47,247 nucleotides of DNA from Caldimicrobium sp964493015 (GCA_964493015.1 CAZBLU010000010.1:1-47247), one strand, 5' to 3'; counted from the stretch's first letter, positions 16,243-25,043 are shown. Notes: generated by a model not told the origin, from the sequence alone. Translations and numbers: made by a program.

Positions 16243-16515
16243 ATGAATAAGGCAGATCTGGTTAAAAGAATGGCGGAAATTGCTGGAACAACCAAAGCTA
16301 ATGCTGAAAAGTTGTTAGATGCCTTTATGGAAGCTGTCACTGAAGCCATTTCTAAAGGTGACAAAGTAGTGCTTGTTGGTTTTGGCACCTTTCAGGTAGT
16401 TACGAGGTCTGCCAGAAATGGTAGAAATCCCAGAACTGGAGAACCTCTGAAAATTCCAGCTAAAAAAGTAGTAAAATTTGCCCCTGGTAAAAAATTAGAA
16501 GAAGCAGCAAAATAA
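16243..16515 (+). CDS. hup: HU family DNA-binding protein
   Basis: A 90-residue nucleoid protein that binds and bends DNA as a dimer. The family features are all visible: MNKADLVKRMAE at the N-terminus, GFGTF near residues 46-50, the RNGRNPRTGEPLKIPA arm near 58-73 with the conserved proline that intercalates DNA, and VVKFAPGKKLEEA at the end. It stands alone with its own strong promoter, a near-consensus Shine-Dalgarno and a terminator. IHF subunits are a less likely alternative because of the length and arm sequence. Confidence 0.96.
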   Translation: MNKADLVKRMAEIAGTTKANAEKLLDAFMEAVTEAISKGDKVVLVGFGTFQVVTRSARNGRNPRTGEPLKIPAKKVVKFAPGKKLEEAAK

Positions 16516-16533
16516 AAAAATCTCCCTCCTTTA

Positions 16534-16555
16534 GGCGGGGGATCCCGCCCTTTTT
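16534..16555 (+). terminator. Rho-independent terminator of the HU gene
   Basis: A GC-rich six-base-pair stem (GGCGGG 16534-16539, CCCGCC 16544-16549) with a four-base loop is followed by TTTTT at 16551-16555. The tail overlaps the stop codon of the convergent gene at 16554-16556. Confidence 0.8.
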
Positions 16556-19367
16556 ATTTTATTATTAATTCAATTTTGATAACTTTACTATCTCTTTCTA
16601 CTTCGAAATGGAGAGAATCGCCTCTATTTTTGAAGGTTAGAATAATCTTGATTTGACTTGTTTTCCTTACAGGCTGATCATCAACTTTAAGAATCACATC
16701 CCCTACTTTAAAACCTCCCCTTTCTCCAAGGGAATCCTTCAAAACCTCCTTAATTTTGAGGCCCTTTTCTGTTTCTTCAAAGATCAATCCAAGCTGAGGT
16801 GTCTTTTCATAGGGTAGATCTGGGGGAATAAACCAGTAATCTCCTACAAGGGCGTTAGGATCTTCAAGCTCGCCCAAGATAATGGTCTTAAAGTTTGAAA
16901 AATTTCTTCTCTTAAGGGCATAGGGTATACCATAACCATATAAAAGATGTCCCTTACCCACAAGAACTATCATTTTCCTTTGAGGATTATTTCTCAGAAA
17001 TTCCAAGATTTTTTCCGCCATACCTTCATCTCTCAAGGCCTGGGACTGATAGAAAAAATTAAAGTTAGTATTATTATCAAAGGGATGAGCCTCAAAGGAC
17101 TTTTTGAGATAGGCTTCATAGGCTGGATTATAAAGATCAAGCTCGGGGAGCAACTCCCTTTCCTTATTATTTAAAGATGCTAATCCCTCTTTAAAGACCT
17201 TTTTGACGAGCTCCTGAGGCAAATCTAAGGCTATGAGTGGGATCTTCTTTTCTCTGGCGTAAAGGAAGATCTCTCGATAAAGCTTCCAATCAAACCTCCA
17301 ACGATCAAAATATTCAATCTTTTCTAACAATTCTTTTTCAGAGAGCTTACCTTCAAGAAAAGCATCCAGATATCTCTGGAAGGGCCTTTGGACCATCTCT
17401 AAACCTATGGCCAAGCTTCCTGTAAAAGCCAAAAGCCCTTTAATCAGTTCTAATTGGAATTGATGATGGCTATATTGATCATGATTTTCCCCAACCAAAA
17501 TCAACTGATAGGGTAATAACTCGGAAACTAAGTGCTCAAAGGGAAGAAAATTGGAGGATTTTATCCCAGAAAGACTTTTAATCCCTGAGAGCTCAATCCT
17601 CATTCCTTGGCTATATTTAGGTTCTCTCTTTACCAAAAGCTTTCCTCTCTGAAAATAAACCTCTTCTGCCTTAAGCCATTGCTGTCTCTTACTCCATGCT
17701 TCCCTAAGTTCTCTACTGGAAGATACCTTGATAAAAACCATATATCTATCTAATTTTGCTGGATGAGGTAGGGTCTTTAAAAAAAAGCCTTCCTTAGGAA
17801 AGTTAAGGTGGAAGCCTTGGGGCAGCTCCTCAAGAAAGACAAGGTCTTCCTCTGGCAATTCATGAAGATGGGGATTACCAATCCTTATTTGATAACCCTG
17901 TTCTTTAAATTCTTGAATAAGATCTTTATACAATGGGAATAGCTCCTGTCGAGGCAAATAAACAATTCCTTTTCCCTGGAAAAGGGAGTCAAGATCAGAG
18001 GGCCTTTCAGAAACAGTGAGGATTCTATAGACTTCATAGTCTGGATCTATTAAGAGGTAGAGTGGTCTCTCATTGAGATAAAAGTCATAGGTCATCTCTC
18101 TGTTATTAATAAAAAGTCTCCGCTCTAAGATCTCCTTAGAAGCATAGATCTGTATTTTGAGCTGGTGTGGCCTAAAACAGGGTTCACTAATGAGTTTTAA
18201 AGTAAGATGATATTTTTGTGCCCCTTCCAAATATTGTATCCCAGAGAAGACTTTTAAATTGATTTTACAAAGGGAGATCTCTTTGGGAGATAAGGGATAG
18301 GAAACTCCAAATTTATCTGAAAGCTTCTTCAGAAGTTGTGGCTCTTTAAGCTCTGAAAATAGAGCCTTCTTAAAGGCGTCAGCTAAAAAGGAGATAAACT
18401 CGCTCTCTTTGTAAGTGCCCAGCTTCTCATAAAAAAAATAAAAGGCCTCTCCACCTGGAACTTTGCCAGATAAGAGATCCCTTCTTAGAGCAGTTTTATT
18501 TTGACTCAACCAATAATCAGTAAAGTAAAGAGCAAAAGCCTCCATTAAAAAAGAATCCTGTAGATTTAAGGCAAAACGAAGGGTATGCCTGAAAGCTTCT
18601 TGCAAGATAGAGACCACAGCTTCCTTGTCTTTAATATTTAAGGGCATAAAAAGAGTAAGGGGGAAATTTTTCCTTTCAGGACTAATAATGATAAAAAATT
18701 TAGAAAAGGGAAAATATAATCTTTTATCTAATAATTTGGCTACTTCTTGCTTAAAGTGTCTTTCAAAATTTTTCCACTCTTCCTCTTCAATCTTCTTTCG
18801 TGCTGGAAAAAGAAAGAAAATCTCCCCATCGTCAATAGTCATCACTTTTTCTAAAAAATTCCCTAAAATGAGGGGTGGGGGTTGAGATATAGCTTTAGTT
18901 ATTCTAAAAGCTACTCCCCCTTCTTCTTTCCTAAGGTCTCTCTCTTCAAAGGGAATAAGGGCAAAAGGCTTCTCTTTAAAGGGCGCTTTAAAAAGGATTT
19001 CATACTCACTCAACATCAGAGGGTAAGGTAGATAATTATTGACTATTTGATAACTCAAGTAGGGTTTTAGAGAAAGATCTCTTTCAAAAAAAATCTGAAG
19101 TGAAGTATTCTTTTTGGGATTAAAGATAGTAATTTTATCCTCATTTTGAGAGAATCTTGCTGAGGAATTATCTAAGATTACCTCTAAAAGACGTAGTTCT
19201 TTAATAGAGAACTCATAAAACCCCTCTTTGTCTAACTCAAATATGGCCTTTCCCTGAAGAATTCCCTTATCCGAGTTATAGTTCACCTCATAGACACCCT
19301 TTAAAGGAGCTCCTAAAAGAAGCTTAGGAAGAATTAGAATAAAAATGAATGAAAAAAGTTTAAACAT
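16554..19367 (-). CDS. Large exported multidomain protein: degenerate M1-like region, ChaN (haem-binding/TIKI-like) domain, C-terminal PDZ
   Basis: With the ATG at 19367 the protein is 937 aa and starts with a signal peptide, MFKLFSFIFILILPKLLLGA, lacking a lipobox Cys. Residues about 250-290 look like the helices of a gluzincin (M1-type) peptidase whose zinc motif has decayed: LQEAFRH stands in place of HExxH, and FLMEAFALYF in place of the NEGFA helix. A ChaN/DUF399 domain follows (about 620-840): VGENHDQYSHHQFQ at its start, FDRWRFDWKLY and ALDLP inside, VGKGHLLYGYG near its end. A PDZ domain closes the protein (about 855-937, with GFKVGDVILKVDDQPV). The frame is open further upstream to TTG 19436, but that stretch has promoter elements and no Shine-Dalgarno, so I reject it. 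Function is unknown; a periplasmic haem- or metal-related or scaffolding role is inference. Confidence 0.72.
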   Translation of the reverse strand: MFKLFSFIFILILPKLLLGAPLKGVYEVNYNSDKGILQGKAIFELDKEGFYEFSIKELRLLEVILDNSSARFSQNEDKITIFNPKKNTSLQIFFERDLSLKPYLSYQIVNNYLPYPLMLSEYEILFKAPFKEKPFALIPFEERDLRKEEGGVAFRITKAISQPPPLILGNFLEKVMTIDDGEIFFLFPARKKIEEEEWKNFERHFKQEVAKLLDKRLYFPFSKFFIIISPERKNFPLTLFMPLNIKDKEAVVSILQEAFRHTLRFALNLQDSFLMEAFALYFTDYWLSQNKTALRRDLLSGKVPGGEAFYFFYEKLGTYKESEFISFLADAFKKALFSELKEPQLLKKLSDKFGVSYPLSPKEISLCKINLKVFSGIQYLEGAQKYHLTLKLISEPCFRPHQLKIQIYASKEILERRLFINNREMTYDFYLNERPLYLLIDPDYEVYRILTVSERPSDLDSLFQGKGIVYLPRQELFPLYKDLIQEFKEQGYQIRIGNPHLHELPEEDLVFLEELPQGFHLNFPKEGFFLKTLPHPAKLDRYMVFIKVSSSRELREAWSKRQQWLKAEEVYFQRGKLLVKREPKYSQGMRIELSGIKSLSGIKSSNFLPFEHLVSELLPYQLILVGENHDQYSHHQFQLELIKGLLAFTGSLAIGLEMVQRPFQRYLDAFLEGKLSEKELLEKIEYFDRWRFDWKLYREIFLYAREKKIPLIALDLPQELVKKVFKEGLASLNNKERELLPELDLYNPAYEAYLKKSFEAHPFDNNTNFNFFYQSQALRDEGMAEKILEFLRNNPQRKMIVLVGKGHLLYGYGIPYALKRRNFSNFKTIILGELEDPNALVGDYWFIPPDLPYEKTPQLGLIFEETEKGLKIKEVLKDSLGERGGFKVGDVILKVDDQPVRKTSQIKIILTFKNRGDSLHFEVERDSKVIKIELIIK

Positions 19368-19371
19368 AGCT

Positions 19372-19399
19372 TTGGCAATTCTTGAAAAGGGATTATAAT
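19372..19399 (+). promoter_or_regulatory. Candidate promoter of purQ-tatC
   Basis: TTGGCA (19372-19377) and a perfect TATAAT (19394-19399) are separated by 16 bases. The start would fall near 19406, giving a leader of about 43 bases before the purQ ATG at 19449. It lies between the ATG of the divergent gene and that gene's own promoter, so the two promoters point through each other. Confidence 0.6.
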
Positions 19400-19407
19400 T
19401 AAAGTTG

Positions 19408-19436
19408 ATTTTACCATAACTAAGAGAGCCTTTCAA
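19408..19436 (-). promoter_or_regulatory. Candidate promoter of the ChaN-PDZ gene
   Basis: On the minus strand TTGAAA (19436-19431) and TAAAAT (19413-19408) are separated by 17 bases. The start would be near 19401, about 35 bases before the ATG at 19367. The -35 box coincides with the upstream TTG codon that could be mistaken for the gene's start. Confidence 0.6.
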
Positions 19437-19448
19437 GGATAGGTCCCT

Positions 19449-20264
19449 ATGACGAAGAGGGTAAAGGTCCTTATTTTATGGGGATATGGCATCAATTGTG
19501 AAAGTGAGACAGCCTATGCCTTTAAAAAGGTAGGAGCCTCCCCTGAGATTGTCCACCTCTCTCAGGTCTTTTCAGGGGAAAAATCTCTTAGAGATTATCA
19601 TTTGCTCTGTTTCCCAGGAGGTTTTTTGGATGGAGATCATCTTGGCTCTGCTCAGGCCTGTAGTCATAGATTTCGTTATCTAAAGATTCAAGGAAAATAT
19701 CCCCTTTGGCAAGAGCTTATCTCCTTTATAAATCAAGGGGGCTTAATTCTTGGTATCTGTAATGGCTTTCAGTTGTTGGTAAAAATGGGGCTCCTACCTG
19801 GAGGGAAATATCTGGGAGAGAGGAAGGTTACCTTAACCTATAACGATTCAGGAAAATTTGAGGATAGATGGGTGCTCTTGAAGGTAAATTCACAAACCCC
19901 CTGTGTCTTTCTAAAAGGCCTTGAAGAGCTCTATCTTCCTGTAAGACACGGAGAGGGAAAATTTATCCCTGAAAGCCCATCTTTATTAGAGGAACTTAAA
20001 CGCACAGGTCAAATCGCTTTACAGTATATACATCCAGAGACCAAAGAGATTACTATGGAATATCCCTATAATCCCAATGGGTCTGTAGAGGCGATAGCAG
20101 GCCTTTGCGATCCCAGTGGTAGAATCTTCGGTTTAATGCCCCATCCTGAAGCCTTTAATCACTTTACCAATCATCCCCGTTGGACAAGACTTTCGCCCCC
20201 TAAAACCGAAGGTCTTCTCCTCTTTGAAAATGCCGTCTCTTGGATCAAAAGGAATCTACTTTAA
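19449..20264 (+). CDS. purQ: Phosphoribosylformylglycinamidine synthase, glutamine amidotransferase subunit
   Basis: PurQ releases ammonia from glutamine for the PurL subunit, making FGAM in de novo purine synthesis. The class I amidotransferase triad is visible: the nucleophile in GICNGFQLLVKMG (Cys near residue 102), and the His/Glu pair in LMPHPEAF near 237-244. The N-terminal LILWGYGINCESE and FPGGFLDGDHLGSA are typical. At 271 aa it belongs to the longer PurQ form. purL and purS are not in the window. It starts at ATG with AAGGATAGG upstream, divergent from the large ChaN-PDZ gene. Confidence 0.92.
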   Translation: MTKRVKVLILWGYGINCESETAYAFKKVGASPEIVHLSQVFSGEKSLRDYHLLCFPGGFLDGDHLGSAQACSHRFRYLKIQGKYPLWQELISFINQGGLILGICNGFQLLVKMGLLPGGKYLGERKVTLTYNDSGKFEDRWVLLKVNSQTPCVFLKGLEELYLPVRHGEGKFIPESPSLLEELKRTGQIALQYIHPETKEITMEYPYNPNGSVEAIAGLCDPSGRIFGLMPHPEAFNHFTNHPRWTRLSPPKTEGLLLFENAVSWIKRNLL

Positions 20265-20272
20265 CTCTTTCA

Positions 20273-21040
20273 ATGCTCCGTGATCTCCTTTTACAACTCT
20301 TTAGAGGATCACTTTTCTTTTTTAAAAAAAGAGGATTCTATATTCTACCCCTGGCCTTAGTTCTCTACTTAACTATCTTCTGGTATTCCCCTCAAATTCT
20401 AAACTATCTTCAGATAAAATATCAACAAAAATTTGTCTTTTTTTCTATTACGGAGCCCCTCATCTCCCTTCTTAAATTTTCTTTTACCCTCTTTTTCATA
20501 ATACTTTTTCCGCTACTTTATCTTGGCTTATTGTCCTTGATCCAATCACTTCTCTCTCTAAGAAAAATATTTTTTTGGTCAGCCTATTTATTAGGCCTCC
20601 TTTTGTTCTATGGAGGGATACTCTTTTGTTATTTCATAACCTTGCCTTATGGAATAAAATTTTTAATCTCCTTTAAGACAGAAAGCCTGGAACCCTCTAT
20701 TTCATTATCTCATTTTGTTAATTTTTTTAGTTTTTTCTTGCTAGCCTTTGGCCTAATTTTTGAGTTGCCCCTATTTCTTGCCCTTTTAATCATCTTAAGA
20801 ATTATTAATCCTCAAAAAGTAACCCGTTATAGAAAAGAAATTTTCTTCTTTACTGTAGTCTTCGCAGCCATTATTACCCCAACTCCTGACGCTATAAATA
20901 TGGCTCTTCTGGCCATACCCCTTTATACCCTTTTTGAAATAGGGCTCCTCTTAGGAAAGGTCCTTTTAAAATTTAATATTCTTTGGGGGGATACCCAGAC
21001 AAAGCCTCAGCAAGAGAAGCTGCCTTCTCAGGAGGCATAG
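20273..21040 (+). CDS. tatC: Twin-arginine translocase subunit TatC
   Basis: A six-helix inner membrane protein that receives folded Tat substrates. The C-terminal half is diagnostic: FSFFLLAFGLIFELPLFL with the conserved Phe/Glu of the TatC core, then RYRKEIFFFTVVFAAIITPT and PDAINMALLAIPLYTLFEIG. The N-terminal half is poorly conserved and very Phe/Leu-rich. I chose ATG 20273, eight bases after the purQ stop (255 aa). The frame is open back to TTG 20240, which would overlap purQ by 25 bases; neither start has a good Shine-Dalgarno. The last 68 bases overlap the MotE-like gene on the other strand. No tatA is seen nearby. Confidence 0.85.
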   Translation: MLRDLLLQLFRGSLFFFKKRGFYILPLALVLYLTIFWYSPQILNYLQIKYQQKFVFFSITEPLISLLKFSFTLFFIILFPLLYLGLLSLIQSLLSLRKIFFWSAYLLGLLLFYGGILFCYFITLPYGIKFLISFKTESLEPSISLSHFVNFFSFFLLAFGLIFELPLFLALLIILRIINPQKVTRYRKEIFFFTVVFAAIITPTPDAINMALLAIPLYTLFEIGLLLGKVLLKFNILWGDTQTKPQQEKLPSQEA

Positions 21041-21500
21041 CACTTAAAATACTGGCTACCTGAGTGCTCTTTAACTGGCTCAAAATCTTGACCGCCATTT
21101 CTCTATCCATGTTCATAAGTTGTTGAGCTGCCTTCGCGGGCCTCATTTCAGCATAGGCCTTTACCAAAAGCTTTACCCGCTCATCTTGAATAGCCGAAAT
21201 TTTCTTTAGTTTTTCATCTACCTCCACCGACAACTGTGTTAGGGCATTTATTTGTTCCTCTATCTTTTTTTCCAAGAGTTTAAGCTCCCTCTCTCGGCTC
21301 TCTAACTGCCGTAATCTTTGCAAAAGCCTTTCTCTCTCAACTAAAAGGAAATCAGAAACCTCAGGTGGGCAGTTGTAAGTGGCATTATCCACCTTGGCTG
21401 AAAGTAAAGGCAAATTTTGAAATAAAAGAAAGAGTCCTAAAATAAACTTCAAAAGAAAAAGAAAGAAAATAGTCCTAAAAAAAAATTTAATCTTAGGCAA
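20973..21500 (-). CDS. MotE-family flagellar motor/chaperone protein (MgtE N-like)
   Basis: A 175-residue protein with one N-terminal membrane or signal segment (FFLFLLKFILGLFLLF, residues about 10-27). A coiled coil follows (about 55-105, Glu/Leu/Lys heptads), then an MgtE-N-like helical domain (RPAKAAQQLMNMDREMAVKI through MPPEKAASLAEAL). This is the layout of MotE, the periplasmic chaperone of the MotC stator in epsilonproteobacteria, and of homologous proteins at the end of fli operons elsewhere. It is the last gene after fliJ and overlaps it by eight bases. The stator role is inferred from family; motA and motB are not in view. Confidence 0.75.
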   Translation of the reverse strand: MPKIKFFFRTIFFLFLLKFILGLFLLFQNLPLLSAKVDNATYNCPPEVSDFLLVERERLLQRLRQLESRERELKLLEKKIEEQINALTQLSVEVDEKLKKISAIQDERVKLLVKAYAEMRPAKAAQQLMNMDREMAVKILSQLKSTQVASILSAMPPEKAASLAEALSGYPPKEY

Positions 21501-21933
21501 GCTTCCTACCCTTTCTTAGTAATATAAGATCATCCAAAGTTTTTAACTCCTTTTTAGCCATTTCCCATCGGTAGAGAGAGGAGTAGCGACGATAGAGGTT
21601 ATCTACAAGCCTTTTTTCTCTGTATTTAGCCATTAAATCCTCGGAAAGCTCTTGCAAGACCTCTTCTTGTTTTTTAATCTTATTATCGGCAATATCTTGA
21701 AATTCTCTAATGGTCTCAAAGTAATTTGCCCAACTCCTGAGCTCTTCGCCAGTCAGGGCTTTCTTCATGGTGAGATAATCATAACACTCCTTATATTCTT
21801 CCTCAAGAAGCCTTTTTTCTTCCTTGAGTTTCTCCAAATGCAAACGGGCATGATGTTGACGGATCTTTGCCTGTTCCTCCTGAAGTTCCTTATACCAGAG
21901 AAGAAGTTTTAGTGTTTTAAGCTTTCTTTGCAT
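21493..21933 (-). CDS. fliJ: Flagellar export protein FliJ
   Basis: A 146-residue, almost wholly alpha-helical, charged coiled coil, as expected for FliJ, the central stalk of the flagellar type III export ATPase ring and an escort for export chaperones. Sequence identity in this family is low, so the call rests on length, coiled-coil character, the basic C-terminus ending LLRKGRKLA, and position directly after fliI (one base) in the usual fliFGHIJ order. Confidence 0.85.
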   Translation of the reverse strand: MQRKLKTLKLLLWYKELQEEQAKIRQHHARLHLEKLKEEKRLLEEEYKECYDYLTMKKALTGEELRSWANYFETIREFQDIADNKIKKQEEVLQELSEDLMAKYREKRLVDNLYRRYSSLYRWEMAKKELKTLDDLILLRKGRKLA

Positions 21934-21934
21934 T

Positions 21935-23257
21935 TTAGGACTTTAAGGCCTCTTTAAGGCCCTCTAAGGACTGTTCAAAACTGTAGCCTTCCTCTATATC
22001 TTGCCTCAGAAAAAGCTTCAATTTAGGGGTTATAACTAAGGCCCTGTCAATTTCAGGGTTGGATCCTTTGACATAGGCCCCAATGTTAATTAAGTCTTCA
22101 GCCCTTTTGTAGGTCGCTAAAATTTGGATGGCCTCTTGATAGAGTTTCATATGCTCTTTGGTGACTATATCCTTCATAACCCTGGAAAGGCTTGCCAAGA
22201 CATCAATAGGGGGATAATGCCCCTCCTGCGCAAGATCTCGAGATAGCACTATATGCCCATCTACAATGCTTCTTACGGCATCTCCAATAGGATCATTCAT
22301 ATCATCACCTTCTACGAGGACCGTATATATCCCTGTTATGGAACCTCCCTTGATGTGAGGCCCAACCCTTTCCAATAATCTGGGAAGGGTAGCAAAGACA
22401 GAGGGAGTATAGCCCCTTGCTGTGGGTGGTTCTCCTCCAGCTAAACCTATTTCCCTGCCAGCCATACAGAATCTGGTTAAAGAATCCATTAATAAGAGCA
22501 CCCTAAGGCCATGATCTCGGAAATATTCTGCCAAGGCTGTAGCATAATAAGCAGCCCTCTGTCTCAAGGCAGGGCTTTCGTCCGAGGTTGAAGCAATAAC
22601 TACAGACTTCTTTAGGCCCTCTTCCCCCAAGTCTCTTTCAATAAATTCCCTGATTTCTCTTCCCCTCTCCCCGATTAGGGCGATTATATTCACATCGGCA
22701 ACTGTGTATCTGGCAATCATCCCTAAGAGGGTGCTTTTCCCCACACCAGAGCCTGCCATAATGGCGACCCTTTGGCCTTCCCCAATAGTCAAAAAGGCAT
22801 TAATAGCCTTTATACCTACATCCAAAACCTTATCAATCCTTGCCCTATCAAAAGGTTTGAGAGGGTCTCCATAGAGGGGATAAAAATCCTGTGGCTCTGG
22901 TTTGGGTTTCTCATCTAAAGGCTCTCCCAAGGCATTCAAGACTCTCCCAATAAAATTCATGCCCACAGGGGCCTGAGGCCCGCCAAGGGGATAAACCTTA
23001 GCCCCCACTTCAAGACCTCTAATATCAGTAAGAGCAGTTAAAAGGATCCTATTTTCGTGGAACCCCACAACCTCTGCTAAGGCCTGGATCTCCTTACCTA
23101 CTACTCTGCAAAGATCACCAATCCTCAAAAGAGGCCCTGAACTCTCCAAAAAAAAGCCTAAGACCTTGATAACATAGCCATAGACCTCAAAAGGTAGGGC
23201 CCTTTCCAGTCTTTTCTCAAAGGCCTTAATCCCACCATGGAACTCTTTAACTTGCAT
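21935..23257 (-). CDS. fliI: Flagellum-specific ATP synthase FliI
   Basis: The hexameric ATPase of the flagellar type III export apparatus, related to F1-beta. Walker A is MAGSGVGKSTLLGM near residues 167-180, Walker B is LRVLLLMDSLTRFCMAGREI, and ALIGERGREI and TARGYTPSVFATLPRLLERV are FliI/SctN hallmarks. I start it at ATG 23257 (440 aa), because ACAGGAC lies at proper distance; a TTG sits just before it at 23260. The neighbours fliH (12 bases upstream) and fliJ are its direct partners. Confidence 0.97.
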   Translation of the reverse strand: MQVKEFHGGIKAFEKRLERALPFEVYGYVIKVLGFFLESSGPLLRIGDLCRVVGKEIQALAEVVGFHENRILLTALTDIRGLEVGAKVYPLGGPQAPVGMNFIGRVLNALGEPLDEKPKPEPQDFYPLYGDPLKPFDRARIDKVLDVGIKAINAFLTIGEGQRVAIMAGSGVGKSTLLGMIARYTVADVNIIALIGERGREIREFIERDLGEEGLKKSVVIASTSDESPALRQRAAYYATALAEYFRDHGLRVLLLMDSLTRFCMAGREIGLAGGEPPTARGYTPSVFATLPRLLERVGPHIKGGSITGIYTVLVEGDDMNDPIGDAVRSIVDGHIVLSRDLAQEGHYPPIDVLASLSRVMKDIVTKEHMKLYQEAIQILATYKRAEDLINIGAYVKGSNPEIDRALVITPKLKLFLRQDIEEGYSFEQSLEGLKEALKS

Positions 23258-23272
23258 CAAGTCCTGTCTCTT

Positions 23273-24040
23273 TTAAAGTAATTCTTTACCCTCTAAAAGA
23301 GAGAGCATCCTCTCCCATCTCTTTTCAAAGGTAGCATCAATTACTCCCAGTTTAGTCTCGATAAAAAGGCCTCCAGGGCTAATGGTTTCATCAGGTAGAA
23401 GCCTCACCCTATAAGTTGAAGGAAAGATCTCTCGATAACTTTCGAGGACCTCTATCTCCTTTGGGTTCACACGAATATTTATCTCGGTGCCCTCGGCAAT
23501 ATAATTTAAAGCCTCTCTAATAAGTCGAAGAAGGAGCTCTTGATCTTGACTGACCTCCCTTAAGAGCATTTTCTCAACAACTTTGGTAACAATTTTTACG
23601 ATCTCCTGATCCATGTTGAGAATAACCTTTTTAAGCTCCTCCTCTGCTCTAAGTAAAAAATCATGAATCTTGGCAAGTTCCCCTCTCTTTTCCTCTTCAA
23701 ATTTCTTTTGCCAGAGAAGCCTCTCTTCCTCACTCCTTTTTTCCGCCTCCCTTTTTCCTTCTTCAACGCCCTCTTTAAAACCCTCTTCAAACCCCTCCTT
23801 TCGACCTAAGAGGAGCCCTTCTTCATAGCCCCTTTTAAAGCCTTCTTCATAGCCTAAGCGCAGCTGTTCTTCGAGCTCAGCCTCAGGATCTCTCTTTGAG
23901 GAGCGCTGAAGAACCTCTTCCTCTTCCTCTTCTTCTTGCGAAATAAGTAAAGCTGAAAAGGAGGAATCTTCCCTTGGGACAAGTCTTGGCTCAAAATATT
24001 TATAATGGGAAAGTTTACTAGACTTTATGATCTTAGACAA
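23273..24040 (-). CDS. fliH: Flagellar assembly protein FliH
   Basis: FliH binds FliI and tethers it to the C-ring as the peripheral stalk. The protein is 255 aa. It has an acidic N-terminal part with a run of glutamates (about residues 36-42). A striking repeat region (about 62-100) has glycine every four residues, such as GYEEGFKRGYEEGLLLG and GFEEGFKEGVEEG. These GxxxG-type repeats are a known FliH trait. The C-terminal domain resembles the V/F-ATPase E/delta subunit. The TTG start at 24040 is supported by a strong GGGGAGGAAGAG upstream, and it overlaps fliG by eight bases. Confidence 0.92.
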   Translation of the reverse strand: MSKIIKSSKLSHYKYFEPRLVPREDSSFSALLISQEEEEEEEVLQRSSKRDPEAELEEQLRLGYEEGFKRGYEEGLLLGRKEGFEEGFKEGVEEGKREAEKRSEEERLLWQKKFEEEKRGELAKIHDFLLRAEEELKKVILNMDQEIVKIVTKVVEKMLLREVSQDQELLLRLIREALNYIAEGTEINIRVNPKEIEVLESYREIFPSTYRVRLLPDETISPGGLFIETKLGVIDATFEKRWERMLSLLEGKELL

Positions 24041-25043
24041 ACTCTTCCTCCCCCCTACTCAACACAATTTTTCCTTCCTGCTCTAACTTTTTAGCTACCC
24101 TTATGATATTCATCTGGGCCTTTTCTACTTCGGTAATCCTTACAGGGCCCATCATCTCCAGTTCCTCTTTCATAAGATCTGCTGCTCTTTTACTCATGTT
24201 TCTAAAGAATTTCTCTCTAATTTCCACAGAAGCTCCCTTCAGAGCAAGCTTCAAATCGTCAGTAGATATCTCTCTAAGGAGAGTCTGAATAGCAAAGTCA
24301 TCCACTTTAAGGAAGTCTTCAAAGGTAAAGAGATATTTTCTAATCTCTTCAGCAAGTGCTGCATTTTCGTCCTCTATCTCGGTTAGTAGCTCCTCCTCAA
24401 GTTCTCTACCCGCATGGGAAAGAATTTCCGCTGCCTTTTCTGCACCCCCAATTTTTTTACCTAAAGCACCTCCCACGGCTTTAAGTTCCTCCTCTAAGGC
24501 ATCACTAATATCCTTCACAATTTCTGGATCCACCTTGTCTAAAAGGGCAATCCGAAGTAAGACCTCCCCTCTAATCTTTTCAGGTAGTAGTTGTAAGACC
24601 TGACCAGACAATTCGGGCTCTAAATGGACAAGGATTATAGCAATAGTCTGGGGATGTTCATTGGCTAAGAAGTTTGCTATAGTTTTAGGGTCAAGTTTTT
24701 TGAGCTTTTTAAAGGTCTCGGGGCCTACTTCTCTCTTTATTTCCTCATAAATTATCTTTCCCTTTTCTCCATAGGCCTCAATTAGACTCTTCTTTAAAAA
24801 TTCATCTGGAGATAAAGAGAGATTGGTAAGAAGATCCTTGGCCTCAATATTAGCTTCTTCTAAGACCCTTTTAGCTACCTCAGAGGGAATATAATCAATT
24901 TTAGCCATCTCAATACCAATCCTTTTAATGTCCTCTTCATCTAAGTGCTTATAAACCTGGGAAGTAAACTCCTCTCCCATCAACATCAGAAATATAGCTG
25001 CCTTCTGGGGACCTGTAAGCTTATCTGGATCTAACTTAGCCAT
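24033..25043 (-). CDS. fliG: Flagellar motor switch protein FliG
   Basis: FliG is the C-ring rotor protein that contacts FliF and the stator. The sequence follows the family through all three domains: KLTGPQKAAIFLMLMGEE-type N-terminal domain (DKLTGPQKAAIFLMLMGEE begins at residue 8), EHPQTIAIILVHLEPELSGQVL in the middle, and the C-terminal charge-bearing domain with FTFEDFLKVDD and MSKRAADLMKEELEMMGPVR. At about 336 aa it is full length. Start is ATG 25043, or GTG 25046 one codon earlier; the latter forms a GTGA overlap with the fliF stop. Confidence 0.97.
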   Translation of the reverse strand: MAKLDPDKLTGPQKAAIFLMLMGEEFTSQVYKHLDEEDIKRIGIEMAKIDYIPSEVAKRVLEEANIEAKDLLTNLSLSPDEFLKKSLIEAYGEKGKIIYEEIKREVGPETFKKLKKLDPKTIANFLANEHPQTIAIILVHLEPELSGQVLQLLPEKIRGEVLLRIALLDKVDPEIVKDISDALEEELKAVGGALGKKIGGAEKAAEILSHAGRELEEELLTEIEDENAALAEEIRKYLFTFEDFLKVDDFAIQTLLREISTDDLKLALKGASVEIREKFFRNMSKRAADLMKEELEMMGPVRITEVEKAQMNIIRVAKKLEQEGKIVLSRGEEEFV

